Below, piece after piece: positions 54,683 through 63,748 of a DNA stretch of 64,000 nucleotides (positions within the stretch are counted from its first letter, which is position 1; each line of letters opens with the position of its first letter). The notes beneath the pieces are model-generated. The model was given only the letters and a program-made list of their open reading frames with translations, was not told the DNA's origin and did not search any database. Where the stretch lies: NCBI GenBank assembly GCA_945888995.1, contig CAMDBA010000004.1:28909-92908 (forward strand), in the 5' to 3' direction. The position numbers were made by a program, and so were the translations under genes. This stretch comes from a bacterium UBP8_UBA817. Lineage in GTDB: Bacteria; Margulisbacteria; Marinamargulisbacteria; CAMDBA01.

Positions 54683-55141
54683 ATGACCCATCTATTTAAT
54701 CGATCTCAAGATCAATTGAAAAGAAAGCTTCTGAGGAATAATCAAACTGAGGCGGAAAGGATACTATGGATACGGCTTCGTAAATCCCAACTTGGCGAGA
54801 AATTTCGCCGACAATATAGTGTCGGTCCATATGTTATGGATTTTTATTGCGCTCGGTTAAAATTGGGTGTCGAAATTGATGGTGATTCTCACCTGACACC
54901 TGAGGCACAGGAATATGACATATGCAGAGAAGATTTTTTGGACTGTGCCGGAATTAAGCTTATACGTGTTTCAAATCAGGAAGTCTATTGTCATCTGTAT
55001 GAGGTTGTGGAGAAAATTTTGCTGCAATTGTCGAGTGTAAATACACCCCCCCACCTAACCTCCCCCCTTGGTAAGGGCGGAGGGACCCCAAGCGGCGGAT
55101 CTTCGGTGGCTTTGGGATCTGTGAGTAAAGCCTGCCCTTGA
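54683..55141 (+). CDS. DUF559 protein (Vsr-like nuclease fold), C-terminus supplied by a repeat
   Basis: A 152-aa protein. Residues 1-116 are a complete DUF559 domain: QTEAERILWIRLRKSQLG, KFRRQYSVGPYVMDFYC and the acidic LGVEIDGDSH, which matches the PD-(D/E)xK nuclease core (Glu23/Glu25, Asp53, Glu64 as candidate catalytic residues). Such proteins are predicted DNA endonucleases, related in fold to the very-short-patch repair enzyme Vsr. From residue 121 the reading frame runs into repeat copy C (55044 onward), which encodes the last 32 residues (starting TPPHLTSPLGKGGG) and the stop codon. AGGAG precedes the ATG by nine bases. Repeats lie on both sides of the gene. Whether the nuclease mobilises the repeats is unknown. 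Confidence 0.85.
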   Translation: MTHLFNRSQDQLKRKLLRNNQTEAERILWIRLRKSQLGEKFRRQYSVGPYVMDFYCARLKLGVEIDGDSHLTPEAQEYDICREDFLDCAGIKLIRVSNQEVYCHLYEVVEKILLQLSSVNTPPHLTSPLGKGGGTPSGGSSVALGSVSKACP

Positions 55142-55162
55142 TAAGGGGAGGTTGGAGGGGTG
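55044..55162. mobile_element. MITE-like element copy C, inside the 3' end of the DUF559 gene
   Basis: Nearly identical to copies A and B over 119 bp. It replaces the original 3' end of the DUF559 gene. It is followed by the right arm (ATTGACGCCTTAGC...TAGCGTAGG) and a short duplicated GTTGGAGGGGTGAATTG stretch. Confidence 0.88.
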
Positions 55163-55234
55163 AATTGACGCCTTAGCTTTAGCGTAGGTTGGAGGGGTGA
55201 ATTGAGGGGGTGAATTGAGGGCCGTGAATCAATA

Positions 55235-55280
55235 CACCCCCCACCTAACCTCCCCCCTTGGTAAGGGCGGAGGGACCCCA
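55235..55280. mobile_element. Truncated MITE-like element copy D
   Basis: The first 46 bp of the element (CACCCCCCACC to GGACCCCA), preceded by the same spacer as copy B (GGGCCGTGAATCAATA). The match stops abruptly at 55280, giving a 3'-truncated copy. Confidence 0.85.
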
Positions 55281-55736
55281 TCAGGCCCAAGTACTCATAT
55301 TTTTCACCATGCAAGATCGATGTTTAAACAGTTATCTCTTTGCGGAATCATAGAGTAGAAGTAAATATCCATTGATATAAAGACGAAATCTTGATAAAGA
55401 GATCTATTCCAAAAAATTCGAAAATGCTCCCTGAAATCATATGGGCGATCACGCGATAATTAGTGGGCGTATACCGGAATAGATAAAAATTGAACCCCTA
55501 TTTGCTTTATAAGGCGACCTTTTAAGAGTGGCCGGATAAAGAGGTGACTCGTGTGACATGCTTAATAATCAGATTAAGTAGGCGACAGCGAATAAGACTG
55601 GGAAGTTTGAAGGGGATGGGCTCGAGGAAGACGATGGATTCTGAGAGCGATGAATGAAATGATGGCGGTGGGTTGTTTTGCCGTCAGGTAGATGTGGAAA
55701 ACTAAGTTAGATAATTAGGATAAGGGGGGAAGAATT
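55281..55736. other. Non-coding gap before the 2578-aa gene
   Basis: No open reading frame of note, RNA gene or repeat was found in these 456 bp. The sequence is AT-rich. Near its end, AAGGGGGGAAG (55721-55731) provides a ribosome-binding site for the next gene. No confident promoter was assigned. Confidence 0.5.
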
Positions 55737-58700
55737 ATGATAGGTTCAGGTTCAGGTTCAGGTTCAGGTTCAGGTTTCGGGTTAGCTGGCGCTTCACATG
55801 CGGCTCCGGGTTCTCAGGCGGCACTTTCACAATCTGCTAGTGAGTTAACCAAGTTAAGATCTAGTGTGGATGCTATTGGGGATGCTGGGGATGCTGACCA
55901 ATTTCTTACTGCCCAATTGGTTGCATTTAGGGGCTCTGCACCTCCAAGGGATCAAGACTTACCTACCCTGACTGCTTCAATCACGGCAGAGATTGAAAAA
56001 ATTAGTGTTTTAGTACGGGGCAACACTAGAGTCAGAACCACTCTTACTAGGGAGTTAACTTTTTTAGATACCCTTGAACCCAAATCCGCGGCTAAAAGGA
56101 AATTAAATGCTGAGCATGGAAATCTAGCTGCCTTAATCCCCCCTAACGGCAAATTAGGGGCTTGCCTTGATCTCTATTTTCAAGGCGAGCCTGCTGCACC
56201 TGCTCAGCTAGCATGGATGCATGCGGCGACTGCTACAATTGTTCGAGCAGATGTAGCTGTTGGGGACCTTAACCTTGAGCATGTAGCTGACGCGCTTAAG
56301 GCACTTCGGGAATTTGATAAGGCTCTTTGGGCTTTGATGAGATCTGTTCCTAATGCTGATGCTGATGGTGGACCGGATCGCTATTCGGCATTTACTCAGG
56401 CACGTCGGGAAGCCGTAGGAGGTGGCGTGGTCGATTTTACTACTCGCCTGAATCAGGCAGTGACCTTTCTTATTTCACGATGTGATGCTGATGACGAGGG
56501 GATTCAGACTCTTATCAGTATTTTAAATGATCCTAATGTTCCTGGTACTGGCACGTCGGATCAAGTGGGGGATATTAAGTACACCGCTATTACAAAACTA
56601 AAATCGCATATTCCCACACTTTCTGCAGGGGATGTCGTACGTCTATATGGGGCACTGCGATTAAATCAAGGCACTATTCGTGCTGCTCTCGCTGATCGGT
56701 TAACGGATTTAGGTAAGGCAGCTGTTAAGGTAGCTGCTGCTGCTGGTGGTGGTTTAGCTGGAGTACGGGGGGCTTATGTACGCCATTTTAGAGAACTTGA
56801 ATTAGTGAAGCCTGACTTAGGCGATGATGCGGATGTTCTCAGGCAGGTGACTGCTAAGTTAGCTGAGCCTGATCTGACTATGGCTGACATAATGACTTAC
56901 TATGCTGAGGTGACTCACGATTTAGGTGGATTGCCTCCTAATGCTCTTGTGCTTATTGAGGCTAAACTTGACACTCTAGCTGCTCCTCCTGACCGGTTAG
57001 ATGTAGAGGGCTTTGTGCAGCTCGTGAAGCATCTTCGTGCGTTTCGTACTGCGTTGACAGGGGGTGATGGGACAGCTACGGACCGTATGACTCCCTTTTT
57101 GCCATACGATATGAATTTAGAGGCTATGGACACTCCTGCTGATCTAATGGAAGCGCATGGGGCGTTGGGCGATTTAGGTGGTGCCGATGAGGTTAAAGCT
57201 GTGTTGACTAGCCGGTTGTCGGCGCTTGCGGGGGCAGTTAATCCTAATGATGCTGATACTTATAGTGCGTTTGTGAATGGCTTTCATGCCGCTTATGCTG
57301 CAATTGCTCCGGGGGAGTTTGAAGGCCTATGTCGTGCAAAATTGCCTGCTGATCTTGACGCTGGTCAGATTCAGGCTGTGTATGCGGGTATTGACGGTGA
57401 TGAGCCTAAGGCAGTAGTGCGGCCAAGTTTAATAAGGCGAGTCCTAGTTAGTCTCGATGCTCAAGCAACTCTTCCTAATATTGTTCAGACCTGTGTGCCG
57501 GTATTAGAGGCACTGGGGTTAGATCGCCCGGAGGCTTTTAGCCAGCTTAAGGCTAATGGTATTCTTCACTCAAGATTATCTGATAATCCAGCAGGCCTGG
57601 CTGCGCAATTTGGCCAGTTAGAGGACGATAAAGCGGCGCTTAGAGACCTTTTCTTATCGGTTTTAACGGATCAAGCCCAAGTTCTTCCTGCGAATATGGA
57701 TAATGACGCTCTGCAAGCGCATATTAAAAGTTTTCTAGAGGCTAGTCGCACAATCTCTGGGGATGAGTGGGATCGGGATCCGGTTTTGACTGCCCTTATG
57801 ACCACCATTGCTGGGAATTTGACGCCTGAGGCGTGTGTTGGTTTATATACTCATCTTGTGAGAGCGGATGGGGGAATGGCTAAGACTATTACTAATGCAC
57901 TTTGGGCGCCTTTAGCGAATCGTGTTTGGGAGCAAGTAATTAACGGGGCTGCAGCGGACTTTGCTGGTTCTGTGAATAGATTACGGGGACAGTTAACTGC
58001 TTTGACGTATGGGGCTGGGGATCTAGCTCGAGCGATGCGCGTCAAAAATATTGCCAATTTTCTCCCCGCCGATTTAACTACTGGAGATATTAAAACGATT
58101 TATACCCGCCTTACTGAAGATGCTGATAAGGCCGCCGTTCGGGATGCCCTAGTTATTCAACGTGTGGCACTGTATAACGCGCTTTCTGCGGCTCAGACTG
58201 CACAGCTATTTATAGATGACGTTGAGCAGCTTGCTGCTGATCTAGGCGAATTAGGGGTTCAAGCTATTCCTACAGCATGTGCCGATATTAATGTTGCGAG
58301 CAAACTCCCGCCTGAAACTGTAGAGATGACTCCTGCTGATGTAGATGGCATTGTAGCGGCTCTTGCCCCACTTGGTTACCCAGCCCATGCCAGTGTCGCC
58401 CCTCGTCTGATTAAAGCTATCGAATCGTATTTAGGCAGAGGTCGCGCCGATGTTGATGCGAGTCTCACATCTTTACGACGGGCTCTAGGACAGTCTGAAG
58501 ATGCTGCGAAGGCCATTATTATCAGTAAGCTACCTGTTGCTGATCGTCTGGCTGCCATAACTACTTTAGGTGCAACGCCTGAGCTGGTTGCTCTGATTGT
58601 TTCCGGCGTTCCGCCAGCTACTACTGCTGAATTTAAAATGCGTATTGAACTGTTTGAGTCTGTTCTCGGTAAACTTAAGGATAGTTATCCCCTGAAGGGT

Positions 58701-61700
58701 CAGTGTCAATCTAGTTTGCTTACCACCGTCAATAGGTTCCTTTCTAATGCCGCTAATCTAGACGATGAGGCTCTTCTAGATTTATTACCTCGTATGGGTA
58801 AGTTACTAGGCGATAAAGTCGCAGAGATTAAAGTTCCGAATATCCCGTTGACGATTGTGTCGGGATCCGACCAGTCATCTCTGACATCCACACAGATCAG
58901 GGTATTAGACGCATTCTCGAGTATAAGTGGCTCCGGTTTCAGGCCAGTGCTGGTCCGCGAATTCAGAATAGCCAGCCTGGAATTATCTGGACGTGTACGC
59001 TCTCTAGGCGGGGGTCATGACGTTTTCGGATATGCCCCAGATTCCGCTGGAAACGTGGTTCAGAATAGAGAGTTTGTTCAGGGTGTTTATGATTATAATA
59101 CCCATGCTGTTACTGCATTCCTTGAAATGGCGAGTGGCTTAGCGCATATTGAGGCTACTGAAGTACAGAAGGTCTTGCTCGCAGAGTTAAAGCATCTCGT
59201 GACAAAAATGACCCAATGCAAACCCGGCCGGGTATTTACTGGCGCCCAGCTGACGACGCTGATGAGCATTATGGAAACTAGCGCTCGGGCGATTCCCGCT
59301 GCCGCTGCCACTGCCGCTCCCACTGCCGAGCAGGCGACTGCTATTCGACGCGACTTTCTGGAAACCATGGACTTACTGGGCAACAAGGCACTGAACGAGG
59401 CCCCTAAGCAAGATCTTCCAGAACTGCGCAGTCGCTATAGTGAGATTATGGCTGCTGCGTTGGCGCAGGGTGGTGCTGTAGAGGCGGCTGCGGAAGCTGC
59501 GAGTGAAAGCCACGCTGATGCGTCTGACTCTTCCGGCTCTACGAAGTCTCCTACTAAAGGATTTCTGAATCTTTCAAGCATTCCGAAGAAAGACACTGCC
59601 CGGTTGGTCTCTATTTATCGTGGTCAGTTCTCCGGCGCAGTTACTGCTAGTGAGAAGTTCCGCCCGATTGTTGCATTGGCCGATAGGCTCAAAGCTGCTG
59701 TGAATTCTAAAGACAATGCTCAGCATAAGGCAGTGATAGATCTACTTATCCCGATGATAGACGCGGCATTTAAGGATAATGATTTTGATACGGCCTTACA
59801 GCTAGTCCCCTTTTTAAGACCCTTAATGGATTTAAAGGTTACGCATAAAGGTAACAATGCCTCTATTGCAGCCGTATATGGGACTCGAATTGCCACATTG
59901 CTTGGCTCATGTGCGTCGCAGCCGAATGCGGCCTTGAAGGCGGAAGTGGTGAAGGCGGCGACTGACTTGGCCTTACTGACAAAGGACTATCCATCTAAGT
60001 CCTGGGAACGGGCGCGGCGTGTCCTCACCCTTGGTCTCGCTCATCCGCTCAAGTTAAGGGGCGCGTCTGCGGGTACGACCTGTGGTGAGCTAAGCGTGAT
60101 GTTATTAGCGAAATTGGCCAAAGATAAATCTTCGGTGGTGAAAGAAGCGGCAAAAGACGGACTTTTCCAGTTGTATAGCTCTCATCCTGCTATGATGGGT
60201 TTAGGAGAGGCTTATGGTAACAACATGCGCCATATGGTGAAAATCGGGATGAAAGATGCCGGTTTAGTATCCTCGCCCTCTAGCTTCATGCCGAACGGCG
60301 CTATCCGAGTGAATACTACTGCTAACGAGGGTAAACGAGACATCCTTGAAGGCGTTCGAGGTTTAATGACGCAACCATCGGATTCCGACCTTGTAGGCCG
60401 CTTTGGCAATCAATTAAGTGCGCTTCAATCCCAATCATTGGATCTTCGTCCACGCGCAGTGGCCATGATGTTAGATGAGGTTACGAAGAGGGTTATGACC
60501 GATGACAATCGCGAGGGTAAGGATGTGTTTGTCTTGTTAGAGTTTGTGGGGCGTATTGCATCACAGGGCGTCACCTATGCGTCTCGGGAACGGTTGATGG
60601 CCTTGCAGACTCTGCGGGTTTTATATCCGTTGATGGATAAGGAAGTGCAAGTAGATATTAAGGCTATATTTAAGGAGATTATGCAGGGTAAAGTCACTGC
60701 TACTGATGCTACTGCTACTGATGCTGTCGAGTTCGCTCAGCTTCGTGAGCAGGCGGCAGCGGCGTTAGCCTGGATCGGCGTTCCTGTAAAAGAGAGAGTC
60801 GAAGGGTCTAAATCGGGTTCAAGTGGAGGGGTTGTTGCTGAATCGAGCATTTTACCTTCATCGTCGCTGGGTGGGGAGCATATTGCAATAGCGGGTGATT
60901 CATCTAACCCTCGCGAATCGGAGGAAACTACAAAAAGTGTATCTGGTCTTCATAAACAGATTACCGCTGGTGACGAGGGTGGCCTGATTTTAACGGCTAT
61001 TGAAAAGGCTGTTAATACACAATTGAATTCACGTGAGGAACCTGATGTTGCTTCAATTAGCCAGCATTTAGACCTATTGGCATTCTGGATGTCTAGTTAT
61101 CCTGAGCTGGCGACCTCAAATGACGTGCGTGACTTCCTTCTGAGAGTATCTACCAGCGGACGTGCTTTGGTTCAATTCAAAGTCGTACCGCTTCTGGGCC
61201 AATTTGCTGCGCTATGCACGGATTATCGACGGGAAACACCTCTTATTCATGATCGCTTCCCTAGCGGCAACGTTGTTGTGAAACGTCTTCAGGTCTTGGC
61301 GACTACTGGGGGGGACCAGTCGGTTAAGGATGCGGCGACAGCGACGTTCTTGAAACTCTTAGCCGGTCCAGCCGAGGCGAATGATGCGATGCGCAGTGTT
61401 CTGAAAAAACAGTTCCCTGGTACTAAGGCGGAGCGTAATGAGGAGACCCTTGCTGGCATCAGGGCTGTGGTTCACGCGTTCCGTACAGATGTCACTTCCA
61501 CTTTTCAGGGTATGACGCCTAGGCAGAAGCTAGTGGCAATCGATGAAGTGGTGCTCTCTTATCATAAGGATCACTCTTCAAAAGCGGCTGTTGTGAAGGC
61601 GCTAGGTGACTTTCTACCTAGTAGCTTATCAGATGCAGATGGGGCATCGTTGCCGGCGGCGCGGGCATTGATGAATCTCTATCCCTTTTTAACCGATGAT

Positions 61701-63473
61701 CAGAAAAGCGTGGTGTATGTTTCCTTAGAAACGAGTATGGCTACGAATCCGGAAGTGGCCGCATTTATTCTTTCTAAGGGAGCGGATCGTGTCCGGTTCA
61801 TAGCTGCGGAGGCGCACCAAGTGGATGCAGCCTCTTCTTCTTCTTCTTCTTCTTCGCGCAGTGTCTCCCAAACTACGAATGAGTTGATTCCATTTTTAGA
61901 CGGGACTCTTTCTACTAGAAAAGCGGCATTAGCGGCGTTGGTAGGCAGGTTTAATGTGGGGAATCCGTCTGAAGAGTCTCTGGAGATCTTTAAGGCTGTT
62001 CAGCGACAGGCTCCATCTTCATCTTCGGCTGGGGTTTTCAAAAGCCTTTCTAAGAAAACAGACCCTTTTCAGGGACAGCTTGAAGCGCTTGAAAAGCGTA
62101 TTCTGGCTGCGATTACTAATGGTAATCACACGCTGGCTGAGCAGTACCTTCAGGTAGGCTATTCGGATCAGGTTCGTCTTGAGGCGGCGCGCCGGTTAGT
62201 TGGCTTTATTACTGCCGATAGGGCCGCGGTCTCTGGTGCCTCTGGGGGTGGTGGGAATGCCGAAGCTGCATCTGATGTGCCAGATAAGGCCGATATTATG
62301 GGAATCTTATCTCAATATCAGAGGGACCACCTTTTTAGTGATCTATTTCATGATCTACCTTTTACAGCTCCTACACCAGATGTTCAATCAAGAAGCAAAG
62401 CGGGCGCAGGGTTTCGCCAGGGAGCAGCATCCCTTCTAAAGGGATCTCGCAATGTACTCGAAATTACTGCTGAGTCTCGTGAATCTGCCGACCGTAGACG
62501 CGGAGGTTTACTCGCCAGTACGGCTCTTGATGAAACTCCACCTCGATTAGGGAGAAGTGCTACGAAGGGGACTGGAGGTTCTGCTAGGTCTATGCGCGCT
62601 GCTCTAGGACCTGTATCGAATACGTACTCTCAAGTTGTTTCCCCAGGCGCACCACTTTCAATGCGCCCTGGTTTTGACGTAGTGAGCGACCCTGTGTCTC
62701 TAGGCCCCCCCTCGCTGTCTCCTAGTGCATCTAGATCAAGCCGCCCGGAATTAGAGCATTACGGAGCGGGCGTCGCTGGGGCAGTCCATCCTACTTCCAG
62801 CTTTGATGGTGACGCAACGCCGCCCATCGAAATAATAACAATCCATTTTCCGTCGGGTGCGACGGGGACGAACATTGCCCAACTTTCCCAGACAAATGTC
62901 TCTACAGTTTTGCTTGGAAGCCCTTTAGTTTTCGACAGAATCGTAACCAATGGGGATGGGTCTTGTGCGTTACATGCATTGCTCGGCGATGCCCGCAACT
63001 CCGAGGGGCGATGGGGCCTCCAGAATCCAATGGAAGCACGTGTCGCTATTAGCAAAATTGTTCAAAAGCTGGATACCGAGGATTTCATGCCAATGATGCC
63101 CCTTTTGGACGACGTCATAAACGCCCGGGGTGCTTTGGATTCAGGGATTTTCACACGCATACTTGATCGCTTTCCTCTCGAGCTGGGAGCTGATTATACA
63201 TTTCAAAATAAGGTTGGGATAACAAAAGCTATATTCTCAGAAATTATTGCCCGCCTAACTGGAGGAGCCGACCAATTAGAAGGCCAAATCACGCCAGCGG
63301 AACTGAAATTGATCTCGATATTGCGCGGCGTAAATGTTCGGATACTGTCGCCAACTCGAGAGGGGTTTGCAAATGAGATGACTGTTTGGAGATCCCAACC
63401 GGACAATTCACTGGACCTGATTACCGTAGTCCATTCCGGTGGCGAACATTGGGAACGATGGAACCAACGGTAA
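55737..63473 (+). CDS. Large solenoid protein with C-terminal OTU-like cysteine protease domain
   Basis: A 2578-aa protein. Residues 3-13 are a Gly-Ser run from five perfect GGTTCA hexamers. Between about 290 and 935 a helical unit recurs roughly every 80 residues (starts near 290, 376, 455, 535, 612, 692, 774, 857), with a consensus L-x2-[DN]-L-T-x2-[DQ]-[IV]-x3-Y-x2-L. A HEAT-like helical region follows (about 1300-2080), then a low-complexity Ser/Gly/Arg-rich linker (about 2160-2370). The last 180 residues resemble an OTU cysteine protease: the nucleophile block NGDGSCALHALLG (Asp2407, Cys2410) and the terminal His block HSGGEHWERW (His2571). OTU domains cleave ubiquitin chains and occur in effectors of Chlamydia and Legionella. 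No signal peptide is seen, so secretion by a specialised system or a cytoplasmic role must be considered. Overall function is inferred only for the C-terminal domain. Confidence 0.8.
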   Translation: MIGSGSGSGSGSGFGLAGASHAAPGSQAALSQSASELTKLRSSVDAIGDAGDADQFLTAQLVAFRGSAPPRDQDLPTLTASITAEIEKISVLVRGNTRVRTTLTRELTFLDTLEPKSAAKRKLNAEHGNLAALIPPNGKLGACLDLYFQGEPAAPAQLAWMHAATATIVRADVAVGDLNLEHVADALKALREFDKALWALMRSVPNADADGGPDRYSAFTQARREAVGGGVVDFTTRLNQAVTFLISRCDADDEGIQTLISILNDPNVPGTGTSDQVGDIKYTAITKLKSHIPTLSAGDVVRLYGALRLNQGTIRAALADRLTDLGKAAVKVAAAAGGGLAGVRGAYVRHFRELELVKPDLGDDADVLRQVTAKLAEPDLTMADIMTYYAEVTHDLGGLPPNALVLIEAKLDTLAAPPDRLDVEGFVQLVKHLRAFRTALTGGDGTATDRMTPFLPYDMNLEAMDTPADLMEAHGALGDLGGADEVKAVLTSRLSALAGAVNPNDADTYSAFVNGFHAAYAAIAPGEFEGLCRAKLPADLDAGQIQAVYAGIDGDEPKAVVRPSLIRRVLVSLDAQATLPNIVQTCVPVLEALGLDRPEAFSQLKANGILHSRLSDNPAGLAAQFGQLEDDKAALRDLFLSVLTDQAQVLPANMDNDALQAHIKSFLEASRTISGDEWDRDPVLTALMTTIAGNLTPEACVGLYTHLVRADGGMAKTITNALWAPLANRVWEQVINGAAADFAGSVNRLRGQLTALTYGAGDLARAMRVKNIANFLPADLTTGDIKTIYTRLTEDADKAAVRDALVIQRVALYNALSAAQTAQLFIDDVEQLAADLGELGVQAIPTACADINVASKLPPETVEMTPADVDGIVAALAPLGYPAHASVAPRLIKAIESYLGRGRADVDASLTSLRRALGQSEDAAKAIIISKLPVADRLAAITTLGATPELVALIVSGVPPATTAEFKMRIELFESVLGKLKDSYPLKGQCQSSLLTTVNRFLSNAANLDDEALLDLLPRMGKLLGDKVAEIKVPNIPLTIVSGSDQSSLTSTQIRVLDAFSSISGSGFRPVLVREFRIASLELSGRVRSLGGGHDVFGYAPDSAGNVVQNREFVQGVYDYNTHAVTAFLEMASGLAHIEATEVQKVLLAELKHLVTKMTQCKPGRVFTGAQLTTLMSIMETSARAIPAAAATAAPTAEQATAIRRDFLETMDLLGNKALNEAPKQDLPELRSRYSEIMAAALAQGGAVEAAAEAASESHADASDSSGSTKSPTKGFLNLSSIPKKDTARLVSIYRGQFSGAVTASEKFRPIVALADRLKAAVNSKDNAQHKAVIDLLIPMIDAAFKDNDFDTALQLVPFLRPLMDLKVTHKGNNASIAAVYGTRIATLLGSCASQPNAALKAEVVKAATDLALLTKDYPSKSWERARRVLTLGLAHPLKLRGASAGTTCGELSVMLLAKLAKDKSSVVKEAAKDGLFQLYSSHPAMMGLGEAYGNNMRHMVKIGMKDAGLVSSPSSFMPNGAIRVNTTANEGKRDILEGVRGLMTQPSDSDLVGRFGNQLSALQSQSLDLRPRAVAMMLDEVTKRVMTDDNREGKDVFVLLEFVGRIASQGVTYASRERLMALQTLRVLYPLMDKEVQVDIKAIFKEIMQGKVTATDATATDAVEFAQLREQAAAALAWIGVPVKERVEGSKSGSSGGVVAESSILPSSSLGGEHIAIAGDSSNPRESEETTKSVSGLHKQITAGDEGGLILTAIEKAVNTQLNSREEPDVASISQHLDLLAFWMSSYPELATSNDVRDFLLRVSTSGRALVQFKVVPLLGQFAALCTDYRRETPLIHDRFPSGNVVVKRLQVLATTGGDQSVKDAATATFLKLLAGPAEANDAMRSVLKKQFPGTKAERNEETLAGIRAVVHAFRTDVTSTFQGMTPRQKLVAIDEVVLSYHKDHSSKAAVVKALGDFLPSSLSDADGASLPAARALMNLYPFLTDDQKSVVYVSLETSMATNPEVAAFILSKGADRVRFIAAEAHQVDAASSSSSSSSRSVSQTTNELIPFLDGTLSTRKAALAALVGRFNVGNPSEESLEIFKAVQRQAPSSSSAGVFKSLSKKTDPFQGQLEALEKRILAAITNGNHTLAEQYLQVGYSDQVRLEAARRLVGFITADRAAVSGASGGGGNAEAASDVPDKADIMGILSQYQRDHLFSDLFHDLPFTAPTPDVQSRSKAGAGFRQGAASLLKGSRNVLEITAESRESADRRRGGLLASTALDETPPRLGRSATKGTGGSARSMRAALGPVSNTYSQVVSPGAPLSMRPGFDVVSDPVSLGPPSLSPSASRSSRPELEHYGAGVAGAVHPTSSFDGDATPPIEIITIHFPSGATGTNIAQLSQTNVSTVLLGSPLVFDRIVTNGDGSCALHALLGDARNSEGRWGLQNPMEARVAISKIVQKLDTEDFMPMMPLLDDVINARGALDSGIFTRILDRFPLELGADYTFQNKVGITKAIFSEIIARLTGGADQLEGQITPAELKLISILRGVNVRILSPTREGFANEMTVWRSQPDNSLDLITVVHSGGEHWERWNQR
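55743..55772 (+). repeat. Hexanucleotide microsatellite GGTTCA x5
   Basis: Five perfect copies at the start of the 2578-aa gene encode Gly-Ser pairs. Changes by whole units keep the frame, so length can vary without loss of the protein. Confidence 0.95.
61833..61855 (+). repeat. Trinucleotide TCT microsatellite
   Basis: About seven to eight TCT units encode a serine run within the helical region of the 2578-aa protein. Confidence 0.9.
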
Positions 63474-63497
63474 TAGATCCACAAACCGAATGGTAGA

Positions 63498-63535
63498 AAA
63501 AATAACAAAGGTGGGTACTGGTCAGTAGCCCACCC
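63498..63535 (-). terminator. Intrinsic terminator reading from the AI-2E-type transporter gene
   Basis: On the minus strand GGTGGGCTACTGACCAGTACCCACC forms a long stem (GTGGG-TACT/AGTA-CCCAC with one bulged base, plus-strand 63510-63535) followed by a T-rich tail (TTTGTTATTTTTTC). On the plus strand it lies 37 bases after the 2578-aa gene stop but has no T-tract there. Repeat copy E lies between it and the transporter gene. Confidence 0.55.
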
Positions 63536-63552
63536 CCAGAAATAAAGAGATG

Positions 63553-63671
63553 CACCCCCCACCTAACCTCCCCCCTTGGTAAGGGCGGAGGGACCCCCAA
63601 GTGGCGGATCTTCGGTGGCTTTGGGATCTGGGAGTGAAGCCTGCCCTTGATAAGGGGAGGTTGGAGGGGTG
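63553..63671. mobile_element. MITE-like element copy E
   Basis: A full-length 119-bp copy, about 8.3 kb from the cluster at 54.3-55.3 kb. Its ends extend as a perfect ATGCACC/GGTGCAT inverted repeat, and on the right it carries the arm ATTGACGCCTTGGC...TAGCGCAGGAGG. It lies between the 2578-aa gene and the transporter gene without disrupting either. Confidence 0.88.
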
Positions 63672-63748
63672 CATTGACGCCTTGGCTTTAGCGCAGGAGG
63701 GTGAGGTGATCACGCCGCTTACAAATCAGTTCGTAACTTGTAGCTAAA

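Noticed and set aside
54299..55280. CRISPR array
   Set aside because: The repeats are about 119 bp, few, palindromic and unevenly spaced, and no cas gene is present.
54185..55314. Short reading frames across the repeat cluster on both strands
   Set aside because: They owe their openness to the G/C-rich repeats, have no start signals, and show no family similarity.
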